DNA of 6,281 nt from Desulfosporosinus sp. UBA5188. GTDB lineage: Bacteria > Bacillota > Desulfitobacteriia > Desulfitobacteriales > Desulfitobacteriaceae. A program made the position numbers and the translations under genes. How positions within the stretch are numbered: position 1 is the first letter of the stretch; the number at the start of each line of letters is the position of its first letter. The notes under the pieces were generated by a model. The model did no database searches. It saw nothing but the letters and a program-made list of their open reading frames with translations, and had not been told where the DNA came from. Below are positions 5,763 through 6,281 of the stretch, in pieces. The DNA lies in assembly GCA_002413075.1 (NCBI GenBank), contig DHWG01000047.1, positions 1-6,281 of the forward strand, given 5' to 3'.

Positions 5763-6281
5763 TTATTTGACCCAGTTATTAAAATCATCCTGGTTTTCAA
5801 TAATCTTTTCAGCAATCTTAGTCCCAACATAATAAAAGTAATTCTCGACGAGTTCCTCACAGAAATAATTATGACCTTCAATGAACTTACCACTCTCAAC
5901 CACTCGGCGAAGTAAAGGAACCCTATTTGTTTTATTCATATCGAAGTTTACAATAGCTTGCTCAAATTCTTCTTTCAACCTTGCAGTGCTCCAATACTTA
6001 GGCCCTTTTATAGGTTGTAGCTCATAGACACGCCTCATGAATTCATAGGGGAATGCGCCAAAAGTAACAATCATCTTGGGTTTATGTTCAAGAACCAGTT
6101 CCCTGAACGACTCTATTTCTGCCTCTACTTCAGCTCCCCACCAATTTAATGTATTAGCCACTAATCCGCTTTCTCTCACAACATTCCTAATGAAGATATT
6201 ATCTGTGTCTATTCTTTTATGTATATCCCTAAACACTTTGTCTTGTATCACCGCTAATACAGGTGTCCAAATGTAGTAGCG
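5763..6281 (-). CDS. Hypothetical protein, 5' end beyond window
   Basis: The frame is open from the right edge to the TAA at 5765-5763, giving 172 visible codons. A GTG at 6251 could be taken as a start, but no ribosome binding site precedes it and the ten upstream codons (RYYIWTPVLA) read as normal protein, so I treat the gene as truncated by the window. I do not recognise it with confidence. Visible features, numbering from the edge, are NVVRESGLVANTLNWWG (33-49), a hydrophobic strand MIVTFGAFPYEF (70-81), KGPKYWST (92-99), NRVPLLRRV (119-127) and EGHNYF (135-140). The strand-turn-helix around TFGAFPYE and the later GHNYF loosely recall the uracil-DNA glycosylase fold; this is a guess from pattern, not a call. 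It has its own terminator and is not co-transcribed with the IS or the binding-protein gene. Confidence 0.75.
   Translation of the reverse strand, partial: RYYIWTPVLAVIQDKVFRDIHKRIDTDNIFIRNVVRESGLVANTLNWWGAEVEAEIESFRELVLEHKPKMIVTFGAFPYEFMRRVYELQPIKGPKYWSTARLKEEFEQAIVNFDMNKTNRVPLLRRVVESGKFIEGHNYFCEELVENYFYYVGTKIAEKIIENQDDFNNWVK

Noticed and set aside
5685..5915. Plus-strand open frame across the terminator and the hypothetical gene
   Set aside because: It begins in the terminator region and is antisense to a better-supported gene.

Overview
The window looks like chromosomal DNA from a low-to-mid GC Firmicute, most probably a clostridial lineage of the Desulfosporosinus/Desulfitobacterium type. 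That placement is inferred from the gene order rimP-nusA-ylxR-ylxQ-infB, the protein sequences and the strong AGGAGG ribosome binding sites; no database search was possible. Every gene I accept lies on the minus strand, so transcription runs from high to low coordinates.

Region 1 (2914 down to 1) is the nusA-infB translation/transcription operon. A consensus-like extended -10 promoter (2886-2914) precedes a leader of about 100 nt carrying a strand-specific hairpin (2830-2855). Then come rimP (30S maturation), nusA (elongation/termination factor), ylxR/rnpM and ylxQ (small RNA-binding proteins), and the first 128 codons of infB (IF2). Spacing is tight: 35 nt rimP-nusA, 4 nt nusA-ylxR, a 4-nt GTGA overlap ylxR-ylxQ, and 44 nt ylxQ-infB. 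The visible part of infB has the IF2 N-terminal domain, then a linker that dissolves into near-identical 33-bp tandem repeats running off the window edge.

Region 2 (3919 down to 2964) holds a single lipoprotein gene for a quaternary-ammonium (glycine betaine/carnitine/choline type) ABC transporter binding protein. No permease or ATPase gene adjoins it. A 27-bp near-perfect inverted repeat lies just upstream of its ribosome binding site and is a candidate operator.

Region 3 (4008-5632) is a complete insertion sequence of 1613 bp (4014-5626). It has 22-bp imperfect terminal inverted repeats (17/22), a perfect 6-bp target duplication (TATTCT) and an IS4-superfamily DDE transposase with the Y-(2)-R-(3)-E-(6)-K signature. 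The transposase reading frame is broken near 4370, at a CT dinucleotide run. One extra CT unit would explain the break exactly. The element landed upstream of the binding-protein gene in the same orientation.

Region 4 (5633-6281) holds an AT-rich spacer, a rho-independent terminator (5716-5739) and the 3' 172 codons of an unidentified gene that enters from the right edge.

I see no convincing new defence or RNA system here. The points most worth a second look are the transposase frameshift, the expanding infB repeats, the orphan binding protein with its palindrome placed against the rimP operon, and the rimP leader hairpin.
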